This document shows positions 55,685 through 63,316 of a DNA stretch of 64,000 nucleotides, piece by piece. Source of the stretch: Desulforamulus ruminis DSM 2154 (GTDB taxonomy: Bacteria > Bacillota > Desulfotomaculia > Desulfotomaculales > Desulfotomaculaceae); contig NC_015589.1 of assembly GCF_000215085.1 (NCBI RefSeq), positions 806,001 to 870,000 of the forward strand, read 5' to 3'. Under the pieces are notes generated by a model. That model saw only the letters and a list, made by a program, of their open reading frames with translations, was not told the DNA's origin and ran no database searches. The number at the start of each line of letters is the position of its first letter. The stretch's first letter is position 1. Both the position numbers and the translations under genes were made by a program.

Positions 55685-56368
55685 TTAAAACCTCCTCCTT
55701 TCGAGTTCCTGTAACTTTTTTAACAGGGCATTTTCTGCTCTAAGTCGCTCGTTTTCGTATTCTAGTTTTTTCATAGCAAGCCTTTGCCGATCGCTCTCAC
55801 TTAATTCTTCCGGTGCTTTTTTCCGTCCCCGTCTATCCTTTAAGGCCTCTTCTCCACCTGCTTCATATTTCTTAACCCATTGATAAACCTGCTGGTATGA
55901 AACTTGATATTTCTCTGAGGTGTTTTGGTAATCATGGTTATGAGAAAGACAGTATAGGACCATCTCAATCCGTTCTTGCCAACTGGTAGTGCGCCCTTTA
56001 GTCATAGCCTTGGCTCCTTCCGATGGGTAGGATTTAAAACTGCTATGATTATTATACTTGTTAATCCACCTTGCCAGTTGTGTCCGACTCGCTATTTTAT
56101 ACTTATCTATAATTTGATACTGTGAGTATTCGCCCGAAAGGTAATCCTGAACGGCTTGAAGTTTAAGTTCTGGTGAATATTTATTAAAATGGGTTTTTAT
56201 TTCTAGCCCTTCATATCCGTACAATTCATATCGATGTCGCCATTTAACCAAGGTAGTCACACTAATATCATATTTTTTAGCTATCTCTACACAGGTAGCC
56301 TGACCTGTTTCAAGTTCCTGTAGTATTGCTAGTTTCTCTGCTGCTTTGTATTGATTTATTTTTGACAT
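55685..56368 (-). CDS. IS3-family transposase OrfA, copy 2
   Basis: 227 residues from the ATG at 56368, identical to OrfA of copy 1: helix-turn-helix repeats and a C-terminal zipper-like helix ending at the A AAA AAG slippery site. The longer frame from 56419 has no ribosome site. Confidence 0.9.
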   Translation of the reverse strand: MSKINQYKAAEKLAILQELETGQATCVEIAKKYDISVTTLVKWRHRYELYGYEGLEIKTHFNKYSPELKLQAVQDYLSGEYSQYQIIDKYKIASRTQLARWINKYNNHSSFKSYPSEGAKAMTKGRTTSWQERIEMVLYCLSHNHDYQNTSEKYQVSYQQVYQWVKKYEAGGEEALKDRRGRKKAPEELSESDRQRLAMKKLEYENERLRAENALLKKLQELERRRF

Positions 56369-56437
56369 TAAAATGCTCCCCTCATGATAGCCGGTTTTTT
56401 TATTTAACCTGTCTACCATATGGGGAGCATATCAGAA

Positions 56438-56596
56438 TGAACACAGTATGGTTCGTTTTGCACAGTTCCTTCTTGTCTAAAAAATAATAGAACACGAATT
56501 TAACGATTTCACTGCTTCACACGGATTTTTAAATCTTTTATTTAATATCCGTGCAAATCGTATAATCCGTTCAATGCGTGTTCTATTCCTACTAGC
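56438..56596 (+). repeat. MITE-like palindromic repeat, copy B (right part)
   Basis: Contains TTTTGCACAG, CTAAAAAATAATAGAACACG, an AT-rich core with CACACGGATTTT and TATCCGTGCAAAT, and a final GCGTGTTCTAT. It aligns in order with copy A (41935-42090) but is diverged. The end motifs AGAACACG and CGTGTTCT are complementary. Confidence 0.7.
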
Positions 56597-56621
56597 CGTG
56601 GCAAAATGAAACCGTTGCTGT

Positions 56622-56945
56622 TCAGGCGGAGGGAGATGAAGATGGAGATGGAGCGGTTAAATCGGACTGTTTCCAACTGGTAAAACCCTGGGCTTTGGCT
56701 TTTTGCATCAGCCCCATATATCGCCTCTCGCAGGTGGTGGTGTATAAAATAGCGGATTCCAGCAAATCTTTATCGGCCCAATCCATTTGCCTTTGGGCGA
56801 TAAGCCAGGCCTGCTTGGCCTCTTCAATTTGTTTTTCTAAAGAGAATTCGCCATGGGGACTGTTATCCATAATAAGAACTCTTTTAATATTGCTCCAGGA
56901 AAAATCCTTTAAAATAGCACGCCAAAGGTTTCTGTCGACTTTCAC
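56622..56945 (-). CDS. DUF2508-like small protein
   Basis: 107 residues from the GTG at 56945 after AAGGAGGTG; a TTG at 56966 lies upstream of that site. The helical core EKQIEEAKQAWLIAQRQMDW followed by ESAILYTTTCERRYMGLMQKAK matches the pattern of YaaL/DUF2508 proteins of Firmicutes, which often lie near recombination genes and have unknown function. The tail is Ser/Pro rich. Confidence 0.65.
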   Translation of the reverse strand: MKVDRNLWRAILKDFSWSNIKRVLIMDNSPHGEFSLEKQIEEAKQAWLIAQRQMDWADKDLLESAILYTTTCERRYMGLMQKAKAQGFTSWKQSDLTAPSPSSSPSA

Positions 56946-57152
56946 GGAATTCACCTCCTTGTCCAACTGTTACATGTTTATAAAAGAGGGAGAAAGAATA
57001 TTACAAAAAGTTTTAAAATCATAATGAAGGGAATAGTCAGTATTCGAATTAAGTGATTTATTTTACAATTTGAACTTAAAACAGAAGTTATTGCCAATCC
57101 AATTAAGGATTGTTATAATTTTCTCAAGTCAAGGGCCTGGAGGTGTAAAAAA

Positions 57153-57287
57153 GTGTCTAAATTAATTGGAAAGATTAAAATTGTAAACGGTAAAATACAG
57201 TTGATCCGAATTGGTGATGGGAAAAAGATCAGAACAGGTTCCTGTTATAAAATGTATGCCGCTTTGAGGAAGGTGAAAGGCGCATAG
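57153..57287 (+). CDS. 44-residue basic small protein, copy 1
   Basis: GTG start after CTGGAGG, 44 residues: MSKLIGKIKIVNGKIQLIRI, a Gly/Lys turn, then CYKMYAALRKVKG. It is 75 percent identical (33 of 44) to the product at 57521-57655 with no gaps. Both have a probable two-strand hairpin followed by a basic helix, which could bind nucleic acid. Similar upstream elements (TTATTTTACAATT and ATTGTTAT.ATTTTC) precede both, and each is followed by its own terminator. No family is recognised. The strong conservation between copies argues that they are real genes. Confidence 0.75.
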   Translation: MSKLIGKIKIVNGKIQLIRIGDGKKIRTGSCYKMYAALRKVKGA

Positions 57288-57309
57288 TGGAATCTTTCAA
57301 AAATACTGT

Positions 57310-57341
57310 AAACTCGGGCTATAAGCCGGGTTTATTTTTTT
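57310..57341 (+). terminator. Terminator of first small-protein gene
   Basis: AAACTCGG pairs with CCGGGTTT (one wobble) and is followed by ATTTTTTTTT. Confidence 0.75.
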
Positions 57342-57520
57342 TTGCTTAAAAATTTGAAAATGGAAAATATAGAACATTTACATATTTCAGAGTAGAGGTT
57401 TACCAAGAAAGTTGTGACTTATTTTACAATTACGAATAAAAGAGAGTGGGTTGATTTTTTTAAAAGGTATTGTTATTATTTTCACAAGGAATAAAATATT
57501 AAAAGAAGGAGGTGCAGATT

Positions 57521-57655
57521 ATGTCGAAACTGATTGGTAAAATTAAAATTTTAAATGGAAAAGTGCAGTTGGTCCGTATTGATGAAGGACAGAAACTTAG
57601 AACGGGCTGTGCCTATAAAATGTATGCTGCACTTCGGAAAGTCCAGGGCTCATAA
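57521..57655 (+). CDS. 44-residue basic small protein, copy 2
   Basis: ATG after AGAAGGAGG, 44 residues beginning MSKLIGKIKILNGKVQLVRI and ending AYKMYAALRKVQGS. Same size and frame as the gene at 57153; differences are mostly conservative (I/L/V, K/Q, D/E). The one cysteine has moved by a residue (GSC against GCA). It has a better ribosome site than copy 1. Tandem arrangement, separate promoters and separate terminators suggest a duplicated, separately expressed pair. Confidence 0.78.
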   Translation: MSKLIGKIKILNGKVQLVRIDEGQKLRTGCAYKMYAALRKVQGS

Positions 57656-57700
57656 ATGGGAACCCTCGGTGTATCCAATCCTTTGCCATCCCTAACAACG

Positions 57701-57745
57701 TAAAATGCAATGCCTATTTAGAATTAAGGGCATTGCATTTATTTT
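57701..57745. terminator. Bidirectional terminator
   Basis: AAATGCAATGCC pairs with GGCATTGCATTT, followed by ATTTTTATT; the opposite strand reads TTTTA. It separates small-protein copy 2 from the opposing 102-residue gene. Confidence 0.8.
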
Positions 57746-57755
57746 TATTATTCGG

Positions 57756-58064
57756 TTAGGCGCGAATCATTCTTTTTGCCCAGTTTACAAGAGGATGATA
57801 CCATTTTTGGCTCGTTGGCTTTGAGGAATGGTTTGGAGATTGTTTAACGGGTATCCAGCATAAATTTTCTTGGTCCGGTGCAGTCTTGGACTGGACAGGG
57901 CGATACATGGCTTTTACCAGCACCGGATAAAGTTTTCCGTCACTGGAACGGATCATCTTGCCCCGGATTTTAATATTGCGGGCTGTGGCTTGGGATAAAT
58001 AATAGGCTTCATTTTCTCCGGTGAGCTCAATCATTTCTTCTATTATTTCCCATTCCTTTTCCAT
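57756..58064 (-). CDS. Small hypothetical protein
   Basis: 102 residues from the ATG at 58064 after CAGGAGG. The acidic N-terminus (MEKEWEIIEEMIELTGENEA) leads to a beta-rich stretch KIRGKMIRSSDGKLYPVLVKA and a basic C-terminus. No membrane helix and no known motif. Unrecognised; function unknown. Confidence 0.6.
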   Translation of the reverse strand: MEKEWEIIEEMIELTGENEAYYLSQATARNIKIRGKMIRSSDGKLYPVLVKAMYRPVQSKTAPDQENLCWIPVKQSPNHSSKPTSQKWYHPLVNWAKRMIRA

Positions 58065-58210
58065 AACACCGCCTCCTGAAAACAATTATAATGGGGAGGC
58101 CCTGGACGGGAAAGGGGTGTAAAATGTCTATCCAATTGATATAATGGAAAATCATGACAAGCTTTTAAGGAGTGTGAGAAAAAATCGTTACACAAAAGGA
58201 ATTAATTCAA

Positions 58211-58480
58211 ATGGATGAACAGCAAAGGGAAGATTATTTATTAGAGGTATTACAGCGAAAGCTTACGGAACTAAAAACCACGGCAATCAATGAAAAACCT
58301 TCCGGAGAACATCAACACGGACCCGATTATCAAAGGGGTGTAGCCGCAGGGTTTGTATCCGGTCTGGGCTTTGCGGTGCGGGTACTTGCCCCGGAAGGAG
58401 AGCTATGGCCCAAGGCAGCTAAAATGCTTGATGAATATAACCGGTGGGCCCAGGACTTTAACCGGCGGGGAAGGGATTAA
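58211..58480 (+). CDS. Small hypothetical protein
   Basis: 89 residues; the ATG lies 10 bases after AAAAGGAA. An acidic, helical N-terminus is followed by a Gly/Ala-rich segment GVAAGFVSGLGFAVRVLAPE and a charged tail. The hydrophobic stretch is too weak to be a certain membrane helix. No family recognised. It may be co-transcribed with the next two genes. Confidence 0.55.
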   Translation: MDEQQREDYLLEVLQRKLTELKTTAINEKPSGEHQHGPDYQRGVAAGFVSGLGFAVRVLAPEGELWPKAAKMLDEYNRWAQDFNRRGRD

Positions 58481-58570
58481 TTTTCCCATCGGGGTAAACC
58501 AGTCACAGCCCGGTTTTGCAGTGCATAGCATATCTTAACCATAGTATTAGTGACAGGATGGGGGAATGCT

Positions 58571-59068
58571 ATGGGGGGAGCAATTGCATACCCAAAAATC
58601 ATCGGTGCGCTAACGGATACGAGTTTTCTTGTGGTTCCTGCCTTAAAGGATGAAATGGCTGGTTATTGCGAACGCTTGGCTCTGGGGGAAAATGTTCAAT
58701 ATCATTTGGATTGGAATCTGGTCATCATTAAATCTTTGAACCGCTGTCTGGTGACCCTGGAGATTCTGTGGGATGATGGGAATATCAGCGTTATTGGTTT
58801 CCCAAAAGATACTTGGGAACAATTAAGTCAATTTATAAATTATAGGAATCTATTATTGTTGCCGGACAGGGGACTGGTTGAATGTTCTCTAATCAGTCCA
58901 AAGGCTGCAGAAGGGTTCTTGATAAAAGATGCCAACAAGGGCCTGGTAAACCTGGCCCATAAAGCCGCCAATATTCCTCCCAGCCTGAATGTCGGGGGTT
59001 TAGTGGATCCTCTGTGCAACCTCCTGAATACAGCCAGAAAAATATCGAACGGAGTCCTCCTCAGTTAG
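58571..59068 (+). CDS. Hypothetical protein
   Basis: 165 residues from the ATG at 58571 after ATGGGGG; a longer frame opens at 58550. Mixed alpha/beta composition, no signal peptide, no recognisable catalytic motif. It ends 15 bases before the nuclease-like gene, so an operon is likely. Function unknown. Confidence 0.6.
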   Translation: MGGAIAYPKIIGALTDTSFLVVPALKDEMAGYCERLALGENVQYHLDWNLVIIKSLNRCLVTLEILWDDGNISVIGFPKDTWEQLSQFINYRNLLLLPDRGLVECSLISPKAAEGFLIKDANKGLVNLAHKAANIPPSLNVGGLVDPLCNLLNTARKISNGVLLS

Positions 59069-59083
59069 CCGGGGTGATGATCA

Positions 59084-59782
59084 TTGGAAACCATTCGGGT
59101 TGTCAGTTACAATATTTGTCATGGCCGTGGTATGGATGATAAGGTGAATTTGAACCGTGCGGCTGCGGTTCTTGCCTTTTCAAGAGCCCATTTAATCGGA
59201 GTTCAGGAAGTGGATAAGTATCTTCCACGCAGTGGGTGCTGCAATCAGCCCAGAAGGCTGGGAGAGATTTTGCGAAGGAACTGGGCCTATGGTCCAAATC
59301 TTAAATGGGGTCCCTGGTCCCAGTATGGTAACGCAGTCTTGAGCTTCTGGCCCATTACCGGGGTAAAAAGACATTTATTACCCAGTCAGGGTGAACAAAG
59401 GGGGATATTGGAAACTGAGATCAAGTTGGGTAAGGAATTGATCTCCTTTTTTTGCACTCACCTGGGATTAAACCGACAAGAACGAATGGATCAAGTACAA
59501 GAAATTTTGCAAGTCATTTCCACCACGGAGAAACCTTCCATTCTGGTGGGTGATTTAAATGACGGGCGGGATACTCCGGAGTTTGCCGCGTTATCCAACG
59601 TCCTAAGGGAGGCCACGGAGGTTACGGGTGGATTTAGCACTTTTCCGGCCTGGCAGCCGGAAGAACAATTGGATTTTATTTTTGTGTCGCATCATTGGCA
59701 GGTCGTTTCAGCCAATACTTTACAGTCCTATGCTTCAGACCACCTGCCTGTGGTAGTTCAATTAAATTTAAAAGTAACATAA
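59084..59782 (+). CDS. Endonuclease/exonuclease/phosphatase-family hydrolase
   Basis: 232 residues, TTG start after CGGGGTG. The EEP fold motifs are in order: VVSYNICHGRGMD (Asn and metal region), GVQEVD (metal Glu), FFCTHLGLN, VGDLNDGRDTPE, LDFIFVSHHW and SDHLPVVVQL (catalytic Asp-His). No signal peptide, so cytosolic. The substrate could be nucleic acid or a phosphoester; the family does not decide this. Confidence 0.92.
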   Translation: METIRVVSYNICHGRGMDDKVNLNRAAAVLAFSRAHLIGVQEVDKYLPRSGCCNQPRRLGEILRRNWAYGPNLKWGPWSQYGNAVLSFWPITGVKRHLLPSQGEQRGILETEIKLGKELISFFCTHLGLNRQERMDQVQEILQVISTTEKPSILVGDLNDGRDTPEFAALSNVLREATEVTGGFSTFPAWQPEEQLDFIFVSHHWQVVSANTLQSYASDHLPVVVQLNLKVT

Positions 59783-59810
59783 AACGGCACCTGGTGGGGT
59801 GCCGTTTTTA
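59781..59810. terminator. Terminator between convergent genes
   Basis: AAAACGGCAC pairs with GTGCCGTTTT, T-rich on both strands. Confidence 0.85.
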
Positions 59811-59819
59811 ATTCACTAA

Positions 59820-60641
59820 CTATTTCGTATTGGCATAAATCATATGACCATAATTGGCCAGTACCGGGAGAGAACGTAAATAAGAATTTTTTGTTGAAGT
59901 ATCAAAGAAGTACAACGCGCCATTGGTTGGATCTTCACCGTACAGGGCTTTCTCAGTGGCCTCCAGGGCAGTGGATGTGGCAGGGCGTTTAATCCAACCA
60001 TTTTGTACCGGGCCAAACTGATTACGGGCATAAATGACTTCTGAGATGGTATTAGGGAAAGAACTGCTCTGCACCCGGTTAATCACCACGGCAGCTACTC
60101 CCACTTGAGCCTCCACCGGTTCCCCGCCTGCTTCGGCAGTAACCAGACGGGCCAGCAGGTCCAGTTCTTCTTCCGTATAGGGTATTACCGGCCGTTTGGC
60201 GCTCCTGCTCACCTCTACCGCCACCGGTCCGGCGCTGCGGGAAGTGGCGACGGGAACGATTAACTGCTGTCCGGGGTAGATTAAATTACCCGTGAGGCTA
60301 TTGGTTAGAATTAAGGCCTCGGGACGAATGTTATATTTTTGGGCGATGACATGAAGACTGTCCCCCGGTTTAACGGTATAGGTGGTATTGGCGGGAGCAG
60401 CAGAACCGGCAGCCGGATGGTCCGGAATGGTCAATATTTGGCCAATTTCCAGAAAATCGCCGGTAAGTCCGTTGGCGGTCTTAATTTGCTCGACACTGAC
60501 GTTCAGCTTCTGGCTGATGGCGGACAGGGAGTCACTGGGAACAACCGTATAAGTGGCAGCATAAGCAATGGCTGCAGGAATGAGCACTCCCAAAACGCAG
60601 ACAGATACAAAGATCCGTTTAAAACGGACGAAAAAATTCAT
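59820..60641 (-). CDS. LysM-domain cell wall hydrolase (SleB/CwlJ type)
   Basis: 273 residues from the ATG at 60641 after AAAGGAGGG; the longer frame to 60746 lies within a riboswitch. A signal peptide (~1-28, AYA) precedes two LysM domains (~30-73 and ~86-130, TYTVKPGDSLHVIAQKYNI) that bind peptidoglycan. A Hydrolase_2 domain (~155-273) follows, with RLVTAEAGGEPVEAQVGVAAVVINR and a GALYFFDTS segment, the family's catalytic Glu being in AEAGGE. Related enzymes degrade spore cortex or wall peptidoglycan. A c-di-AMP riboswitch upstream ties its expression to wall or osmotic homeostasis. Confidence 0.93.
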   Translation of the reverse strand: MNFFVRFKRIFVSVCVLGVLIPAAIAYAATYTVVPSDSLSAISQKLNVSVEQIKTANGLTGDFLEIGQILTIPDHPAAGSAAPANTTYTVKPGDSLHVIAQKYNIRPEALILTNSLTGNLIYPGQQLIVPVATSRSAGPVAVEVSRSAKRPVIPYTEEELDLLARLVTAEAGGEPVEAQVGVAAVVINRVQSSSFPNTISEVIYARNQFGPVQNGWIKRPATSTALEATEKALYGEDPTNGALYFFDTSTKNSYLRSLPVLANYGHMIYANTK

Positions 60642-60652
60642 TGGAACCTTTT

Positions 60653-60804
60653 CCCTCCTTTGGCCTTCGAGGTTAGCTGTCGGGTTCGGGTTGAAGGGCA
60701 CCCTACCGCACCTGTAGACACCTCCGTAAAAAGGCAGCGGATTCACCCCGTAAAATTTGTCCCCCGTACTCCGGTTTTCGCGGAGATTCGGCCTCTTTTG
60801 TAAA
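60653..60804 (-). ncRNA. Cyclic di-AMP riboswitch (ydaO/yuaA)
   Basis: On the minus strand the leader contains CGGGGGAC, GGGGTGAATCC, then AGGGTGCCCTTCAACCCGAA and CCGACAGCTAACCTCG, in the order and spacing of the ydaO class. It lies directly ahead of the LysM/SleB hydrolase gene. Binding of c-di-AMP normally turns such genes off. Confidence 0.88.
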
Positions 60805-60924
60805 GTTATGAATTATTTTACTGGTTTTCCATAAATGTGTCCACCCTCAATATTTGGTAATTGTTCACATAGCATTGATTTATTGGGAAATAATATTTTT
60901 GCATTTAGCTCTGGGGGTGTTTTT

Positions 60925-61430
60925 TTGGAAAGCCAGACGGGAGTAAAAATAGCCATTATCGGGGCAGGTCAGGTTGGAGCGTCGGTGGCCTTTGCCATTA
61001 TGTCCAGTGGGCTGGCCAGTGATTTGGTTTTGGTTGATGTCGATAAGGATAAGGCTAAGGGAGAGGCGCTGAACCTGGGGGATGCCGCTGTGTTCACGAA
61101 ACCTGCCGGTGTAATAGCCGGAGATTTTGAAGACTGCCGGGATGCCCATATCATCATATTTACGGCAGGCAGCAATCAAAAACCTGCCATTGCCTTTGTC
61201 CTGAAACGCATCTGCGAAGCTGTGATCAGGGATGAGAATTCTATCTTGACGGTTTCGGGACTGGTTGATCATCTTTATGATATAGAAGGGTGTTGTTTAA
61301 GCATGTCCTGTATTATAAATGGGAGAGGAAGAAGCGAAGTGATTCCCCTGCCATGTCCGTGGAAGAGGAGGAGGGGCTAAGGAATTCCGCCAGGATTTTA
61401 AAGAAGGTTATTCAAGCGTTGGGGATTTAA
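60925..61430 (+). pseudogene. ldh: L-lactate dehydrogenase, internally deleted and frameshifted
   Basis: A TTG start after GGGGG begins a normal LDH N-terminus: KIAIIGAGQVGASVAFAI, LVLVDVDKDKAKGEALNLGDA, then IIIFTAGSNQKP. It jumps directly to a C-terminal segment ICEAVIRDENSILTVSGLVD. About 150 residues that include the catalytic His region are missing. After EVIPLP a one-base loss shifts the frame; the true C-terminus (SVEEEEGLRNSARILKK) is found in another frame and ends at 61430. The gene cannot encode an active enzyme. Confidence 0.88.
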
Positions 61431-61737
61431 GAGAAACTTATAACTTTCTTGCTATCCCATGATTATTAAGATAATGGCCTGCGAACTAAAGGAGTCCCAG
61501 CACAATTATTGTCTACAGGACCAAAGAGGAATATAAGTGCGTAACCTATAGTAGTTGTTACTTTTCAGCTTATGGTCTTATGGAATTATAAAAGTTATTG
61601 GACTAACCAATTAATTTTATTCCATATGAAAGATTAAAAAATCATAAAGAAAAGTCACCCCATTTGCTTGATAGCAGAGAGGCATTCCATTAAAATAAGT
61701 TGGAATGTAATACGCGGGAAAAGAAGGAGGTGCTGAC
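61431..61737. other. Intergenic region without gene
   Basis: About 300 bases between the ldh remnant and the MscS-family gene. No coding frame, terminator or riboswitch is apparent. Confidence 0.4.
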
Positions 61738-63024
61738 ATGTATACTAAAATCATCGCCTTTCTAGAGCGCTTTGGAAGTCAGGGCGCTATGGCCGATTTT
61801 GCCGCCAATGCCGTAATTTTGCTGGTCATAGGGATTATTTGCGTGTTATCAAGGCTTATTGCCAAGGAAATTCTCTTAAAAATTGTCACCAGTTATGCCA
61901 AAAAGAGCAGGCCGAGCTGGGATGATATTTTACTTGAAAAAAGGGTTTTCCAACGCCTTTCTCATCTTGTGACGCCCATTATTATCGCTCTCTTTGCGGG
62001 TACTTTTCCAAAGTACGAGGAACTGATCATGCGTGGCGTGCTGGTGTATACGGTTGCCGTCATGATGGGCGTGGCAGACGCGCTGATCAATGCTGTCGAT
62101 GAGATATACAGAACCTACGAAATTTCTAAAGTGAGGCCCATGCGTGGGCTTCTGCAGATTATTAAGGTGGCTGTGTTTATTATCGGCTTCATTGTAATCA
62201 TTGCCGGTCTGATTGGTGAAAGTCCGCTGGTGCTGCTGGGTGGCATCGGTGCCATGACCGCCGTTACCACCCTGGTTTTCAAGGATTCAATCCTTGGCTT
62301 TGTGGCGGGGATACAGATGACCTCAAATGATATGATACGCATCGGCGACTGGATTGAGATGCCGAAATATGCGGCGGATGGAATCGTGATCGACTTGTCC
62401 CTAAATACCGTCAAGGTGGAAAATTTCGATAAAACCATTACCTTTATCCCGGCTTACGCCCTGGTGTCCGATGCTTTTAAAAACTGGCGGGGGATGCAGG
62501 CCTCGGGTGGACGCAGGATCAAGAGGGCGATTTATATTGATGCCGGAAGCGTAAATCTTTGCTCGGACGCCATGATCGAACGCTTTCGCAGAATGGAGCT
62601 ATTAAAGGACTACATTGAGGAAAAGCTGCAGGAGGTGGAGGAATACAATCTCAAGGGGAATATTGACCTTTCGGAGCCTGTAAACGGGCGCAGACTGACC
62701 AATATCGGTACATTCCGAGAATACATGAGGGCTTATTTGAAGCGGCATCCCGGCATACACAAGGAGATGACGCTGATGGTAAGACAGCTTCCGGCCGAAG
62801 GACAGGGAATACCTCTGGAGATTTACGCCTTTGCAAACACCGTTCAATGGGTGGACTACGAGGGAATCCAGTCGGATATATTTGATCACCTCTTTGCCGC
62901 TGCCCCAAGATTTGGGCTGAGCGTCTTCCAGCAACCGTCAGGACAGGACATCAGAAGCGCCCTGGAGAATGAAAAGGCAGCCGCTTGGCACAGTAGCATG
63001 GGAAAAAACTCCAATAATCAATAA
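61738..63024 (+). CDS. MscS-family mechanosensitive channel
   Basis: 428 residues, ATG after AGAAGGAGG. Several membrane helices lie within the first ~170 residues, including a pore-type helix GIGAMTAVTTLVFKDSILGF. A cytosolic beta domain follows with IRIGDWIEMPKYAADGIVIDLSLNTVKVENFD, typical of MscS, and a longer C-terminal domain as in the YbdG subgroup. It would release solutes under hypo-osmotic stress. The neighbouring c-di-AMP-controlled hydrolase hints at an osmotic or wall-stress region, but there is no shared operon. Confidence 0.93.
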   Translation: MYTKIIAFLERFGSQGAMADFAANAVILLVIGIICVLSRLIAKEILLKIVTSYAKKSRPSWDDILLEKRVFQRLSHLVTPIIIALFAGTFPKYEELIMRGVLVYTVAVMMGVADALINAVDEIYRTYEISKVRPMRGLLQIIKVAVFIIGFIVIIAGLIGESPLVLLGGIGAMTAVTTLVFKDSILGFVAGIQMTSNDMIRIGDWIEMPKYAADGIVIDLSLNTVKVENFDKTITFIPAYALVSDAFKNWRGMQASGGRRIKRAIYIDAGSVNLCSDAMIERFRRMELLKDYIEEKLQEVEEYNLKGNIDLSEPVNGRRLTNIGTFREYMRAYLKRHPGIHKEMTLMVRQLPAEGQGIPLEIYAFANTVQWVDYEGIQSDIFDHLFAAAPRFGLSVFQQPSGQDIRSALENEKAAAWHSSMGKNSNNQ

Positions 63025-63034
63025 AGGATTTAAA

Positions 63035-63075
63035 TCAGCGGTTAAGCCGGGAAATGGCTTAACCGCTGACTTTTA
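63035..63075 (+). terminator. MscS terminator
   Basis: TCAGCGGTTAAGCC pairs perfectly with GGCTTAACCGCTGA around a 7-base loop, followed by CTTTTAG. Confidence 0.8.
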
Positions 63076-63145
63076 GTAACTAAATAAGCTCCTCAGGTCC
63101 GTTTCCGGGGTTTTTAACCTTACCCTTTCAATTATAGGGATAAGT

Positions 63146-63316
63146 TTAACCCTTGTCTACTATAGTGCCAAGTTCACCATCGATCTGCATAAAATGTGCC
63201 AGGGTTCTCCTTTGAATCGGTTCATAAACTTGACTTAAGGCTTCTATTAAATTTGAAATCAGATGTTCCTTTTCAAGAGCAGACATGAGCGAGTAAAACT
63301 CATGTAGTTTATAATC
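63146..63316 (-). pseudogene. Catalase C-terminal remnant
   Basis: The minus-strand frame directly after the ABC permease stop encodes HEFYSLMSALEKEHLISNL, then IQRRTLAHFMQIDGELGTIV and a stop. This matches the C-terminal helices of monofunctional heme catalases (a FY-x-L...EK-x-x-L-x-x-N segment and an IQ-R...F-x-x-D-x-x-x-G-x-x-V segment). Only about 56 codons remain, with no start codon or heme site. The permease gene abuts it at the point of truncation. Confidence 0.6.

Larger units (their letters stand above)
54762..56434 (-). mobile_element. IS3-family insertion sequence, copy 2 (1673 bp)
   Basis: Same length, same ends and same protein products as the copy at 15963-17635; no difference was noticed on reading. 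A 3-bp duplication GAA flanks it (54759-54761 and 56435-56437). Same orientation as copy 1. It has inserted inside the hairpin at the start of a MITE-like repeat. Confidence 0.93.

Noticed and set aside
60642-60746. N-terminal extension of the LysM hydrolase
   Set aside because: It is the translated c-di-AMP riboswitch; the ribosome site supports the start at 60641.
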